Source: JBMFVE01 sp049966155
Lineage (GTDB): Bacteria > Bacteroidota > Ignavibacteria > Kryptoniales > JAKASW01
Reading direction: 5' to 3'
NCBI GenBank assembly: GCA_049966155.1
Contig: JBMFVE010000008.1
Span: 20,312 to 84,311, forward strand
Length of the DNA: 64,000 bases
The notes under the pieces were generated by a model that saw only the letters and a list, made by a program, of their open reading frames with translations, did not search any database and was not told the DNA's origin. Below, in pieces: positions 63,744 to 64,000 of the stretch (the first letter of the stretch is position 1; every line of letters begins with the position of its first letter). The position numbers were made by a program, and so were the translations under genes.

Positions 63744-64000
63744 TCAATGGATAGCAGATTCCAAATTTTTTAAAACACTTTCAAAATTGTTTGAAAATAT
63801 TCTTTGCAAATCTTCTTTTCTTCCGATTATCTGTTCATAGACCGGTGACGAAAAAATATCATCCGGACTTAATTTCCTGTTTTTAACATAATTCTGGGCA
63901 AGGATGTTAGTAATTCTTTTCAAAATCACTATCTGATCATCGTCGAAATTATAAGTCTTTATACATTCAGAAAATCCTTTTTCTATTCGTTCTTCAAGAG
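63744..64000 (-). CDS. C-terminus of a gene running off the right edge (possible HsdR-type restriction subunit)
   Basis: The frame stays open from 63744 to the window end, giving 85 residues with no upstream start needed. The pattern LSPDDIFSSPVYEQ then a short helix and FESVLKNLESAI resembles the C-terminal end of EcoEI-type restriction R subunits, where a similar IFxxPPF...LF..L..LL..LN block occurs. This is weak recognition; the rest of the gene is needed. Confidence 0.4.
   Translation of the reverse strand, partial: LEERIEKGFSECIKTYNFDDDQIVILKRITNILAQNYVKNRKLSPDDIFSSPVYEQIIGRKEDLQRIFSNNFESVLKNLESAIH

Overview
The window carries a nearly complete dissimilatory sulfate-reduction locus in a low-to-moderate GC bacterium. 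One protein (3834-5915) ends in a type IX secretion C-terminal domain with the QNYPNPFNPTT signature. That points to the Fibrobacteres-Chlorobi-Bacteroidetes (FCB) superphylum, for example Ignavibacteria, Kapabacteria, Zixibacteria or a relative, rather than the classical Desulfobacterota. The phylum is an inference from this one domain; no rRNA is present.

Layout. 1-3.8 kb: a MarR-type regulator, a 960-base gene-poor stretch with a GC-rich gene remnant, then an octaheme cytochrome c of the hydroxylamine-oxidoreductase type coupled to a membrane protein. 3.8-7.6 kb: a large secreted repeat protein, then a decayed accessory patch: an integron-type integrase pseudogene, a small ORF with an in-frame stop, a frameshifted DUF4258 gene with its DUF2283 partner, and an NTF2-like gene, with integron-like core sites. 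7.6-19.6 kb (minus): bacterioferritin, then the housekeeping operon rimP-nusA-infB-rbfA-truB-ribF-rpsO-pnp, preceded by a coiled-coil response-regulator protein and tRNA-Ser(CGA). 19.8-30.9 kb (plus): a sulfur-support cluster with two siroheme genes around an orphan sensor-domain protein, three tandem TauE/SafE transporters, a small membrane protein, a c-heme-motif sensor that has lost its kinase residues, a receiver protein, a PEP-synthase-like protein and a cytidylate-kinase-like protein. 31-63.5 kb (minus): about 32 kb read in one direction and, apart from an MFS gene, a transposase-derived gene and an unidentified small gene, devoted to sulfate respiration.

In transcription order the sulfate island has: a four-subunit Hmc/Tmc-like transmembrane redox complex with a fused NrfD-hexaheme subunit; a small unknown protein; a transposase-derived DNA-binding protein; dsrA-dsrB-dsrD-dsrN-dsrL-dsrC; an RsbRD-like protein; dsrMKJOP; a CoA-disulfide/persulfide reductase with rhodanese domain; a second cytidylate-kinase-like protein; qmoA-qmoB; sat; aprB-aprA; two small cysteine-rich proteins; qmoC; and an MFS transporter.

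How it works together: Sat activates sulfate to APS, AprBA reduces APS to sulfite with electrons from the quinone pool through QmoABC, and DsrAB reduces sulfite on DsrC, whose trisulfide is reduced by DsrMKJOP. The siroheme genes and DsrN make the DsrAB cofactor. The TauE/SafE proteins probably move sulfite, sulfate or another sulfur anion. DsrD and the absence of dsrEFH in the window favour the reductive direction, while DsrL is best known from sulfur oxidisers, so disproportionation or reversible use cannot be excluded from sequence alone.
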